Notes under the pieces: generated by a model
Told to the model about the DNA's origin: nothing
What the model saw: only the letters and a program-made list of their open reading frames with translations
Databases searched by the model: none
Shown: positions 14,649 through 15,190 of the stretch, piece after piece
How the letters are laid out: each line of letters starts with the position of its first letter
Position numbering within the stretch: the first letter of the stretch is position 1
Made by a program: the position numbers and the translations under genes
From: Pirellulaceae bacterium
GTDB lineage: Bacteria; Planctomycetota; Planctomycetia; Pirellulales; Pirellulaceae
NCBI GenBank assembly: GCA_020846515.1
Contig: JADLDX010000036.1
Coordinates: 1 to 15,190 of the forward strand
Length of the DNA stretch: 15,190 nt
Direction of reading: 5' to 3'

Positions 14649-15140
14649 TTAGCGCACGGCGATATGCACCGACTGGCCATCTTCCAACACGCCGGCGATG
14701 GCTTGACGCACGCGTTCGACTTCGCCATATCGAACATCGCCGGCCGCTTTGACCAGCACCTGATTACGCTCGCTGGACAATTCCTTCTCGATATACTCTG
14801 CAATTTCAGCTTCTTGCTGTTCGATGTCGGTAGAGAAGGAAGTGCCATCCATGCGCAGCACATCCGCTGCATCTTCACCGGCTTTTCGCAAAGCCACGAT
14901 GACGAATTCCTTTTCCACCACGTTTTTGCCGTTATACGATTCCGGCAATTCGACTTTGGGTGAACGGGTGATCTTGGTTCCGACCATGAAAAAAATCAGC
15001 AACAGGAAAACGATATCGACCATCGGCGTAAAGTCGATTTCATCGTCTACCGGGACCGTTTCGCGAGCCGGAATCTCGTCATCGTCGCTGGCCGCGGCTT
15101 TCCGTTTGGGAACTGCCGGACCTCCTCCGCCACCTGCCAT
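14649..15140 (-). CDS. ExbD/TolR family biopolymer transport protein
   Basis: A 163-residue inner-membrane protein, close to normal ExbD length. A short Gly/Ala/Asp-rich cytoplasmic N-terminus leads to EIDFTPMVDIVFLLLIFFMV (34-53), the ExbD membrane helix with the proton-relay Asp at 42. A periplasmic domain follows, with VLVKAAGDVRYGEVERVRQA near its end, typical of the family. The ATG at 15140 starts just after MAGGGGG-coding sequence typical of planctomycete ExbD proteins (recollection, not searched). It is the first of two adjacent exbD genes; the 50 bases to the right edge carry nothing recognisable. An exbB/tolQ/motA-type gene would be expected further upstream, outside the window. Confidence 0.92.
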   Translation of the reverse strand: MAGGGGGPAVPKRKAAASDDDEIPARETVPVDDEIDFTPMVDIVFLLLIFFMVGTKITRSPKVELPESYNGKNVVEKEFVIVALRKAGEDAADVLRMDGTSFSTDIEQQEAEIAEYIEKELSSERNQVLVKAAGDVRYGEVERVRQAIAGVLEDGQSVHIAVR

Positions 15141-15190
15141 ATGTTTAGCTCGCCGTTTTAAGTCGCCATCGAGTTATCAGTCACTGACCA

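Overview
The window looks like a chromosomal segment from a planctomycete, most likely of the Pirellulaceae (Rhodopirellula/Blastopirellula-like) group. The clues are indirect: genes with few Shine-Dalgarno sites and several GTG starts, long Pro/Ala- or Lys-rich tails on housekeeping proteins, paired ExbD proteins (one with a zinc ribbon), a VWA protein with a mid-protein membrane anchor, and GC-rich hairpin repeats between genes. No rRNA, tRNA, insertion sequence or CRISPR array was found.

Bases 1-8400 hold a minus-strand block for translation and transcription. In transcription order it runs nusA (7973-6549), infB (6333-3310), rbfA (3267-2695), a helix-hairpin-helix protein with a histone-H1-like tail (2539-1565), yebC (1504-752) and gltX (706 to beyond the left edge). 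A strong candidate promoter (TTGACA, 17 bp, TACGAT at 8372-8344) would drive it with a leader of about 365 nt. infB as given has an in-frame TAA at 6051-6049: the IF2_N domain is separated from the rest of the protein although both parts are in the same frame.

Bases 8515-9834 encode a FabF-like ketosynthase on the minus strand. The usual catalytic Cys is Glu and the second catalytic His is Asn, so it is probably a pseudo-ketosynthase or chain-length-factor-like partner. It is bordered on both sides by hairpin-repeat intergenic DNA (8395-8499 and 10209-10259). Bases 10278-11570 encode an exported protein with secretin-like segments, divergent from a plus-strand membrane-anchored VWA protein (11752-13491).

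A structured intergenic region with a bidirectional terminator separates the VWA gene from two convergent minus-strand ExbD genes: a standard one (15140-14649) followed by one with an N-terminal four-Cys zinc ribbon (14539-13775). An ExbB/TolQ-type partner would be expected beyond the right edge. The right third (10.2-15.2 kb) therefore looks like cell-envelope machinery, in which energised ExbB/ExbD-type units, a TonB-like anchored VWA protein and a secretin-like protein may cooperate. That link is inference from gene proximity.
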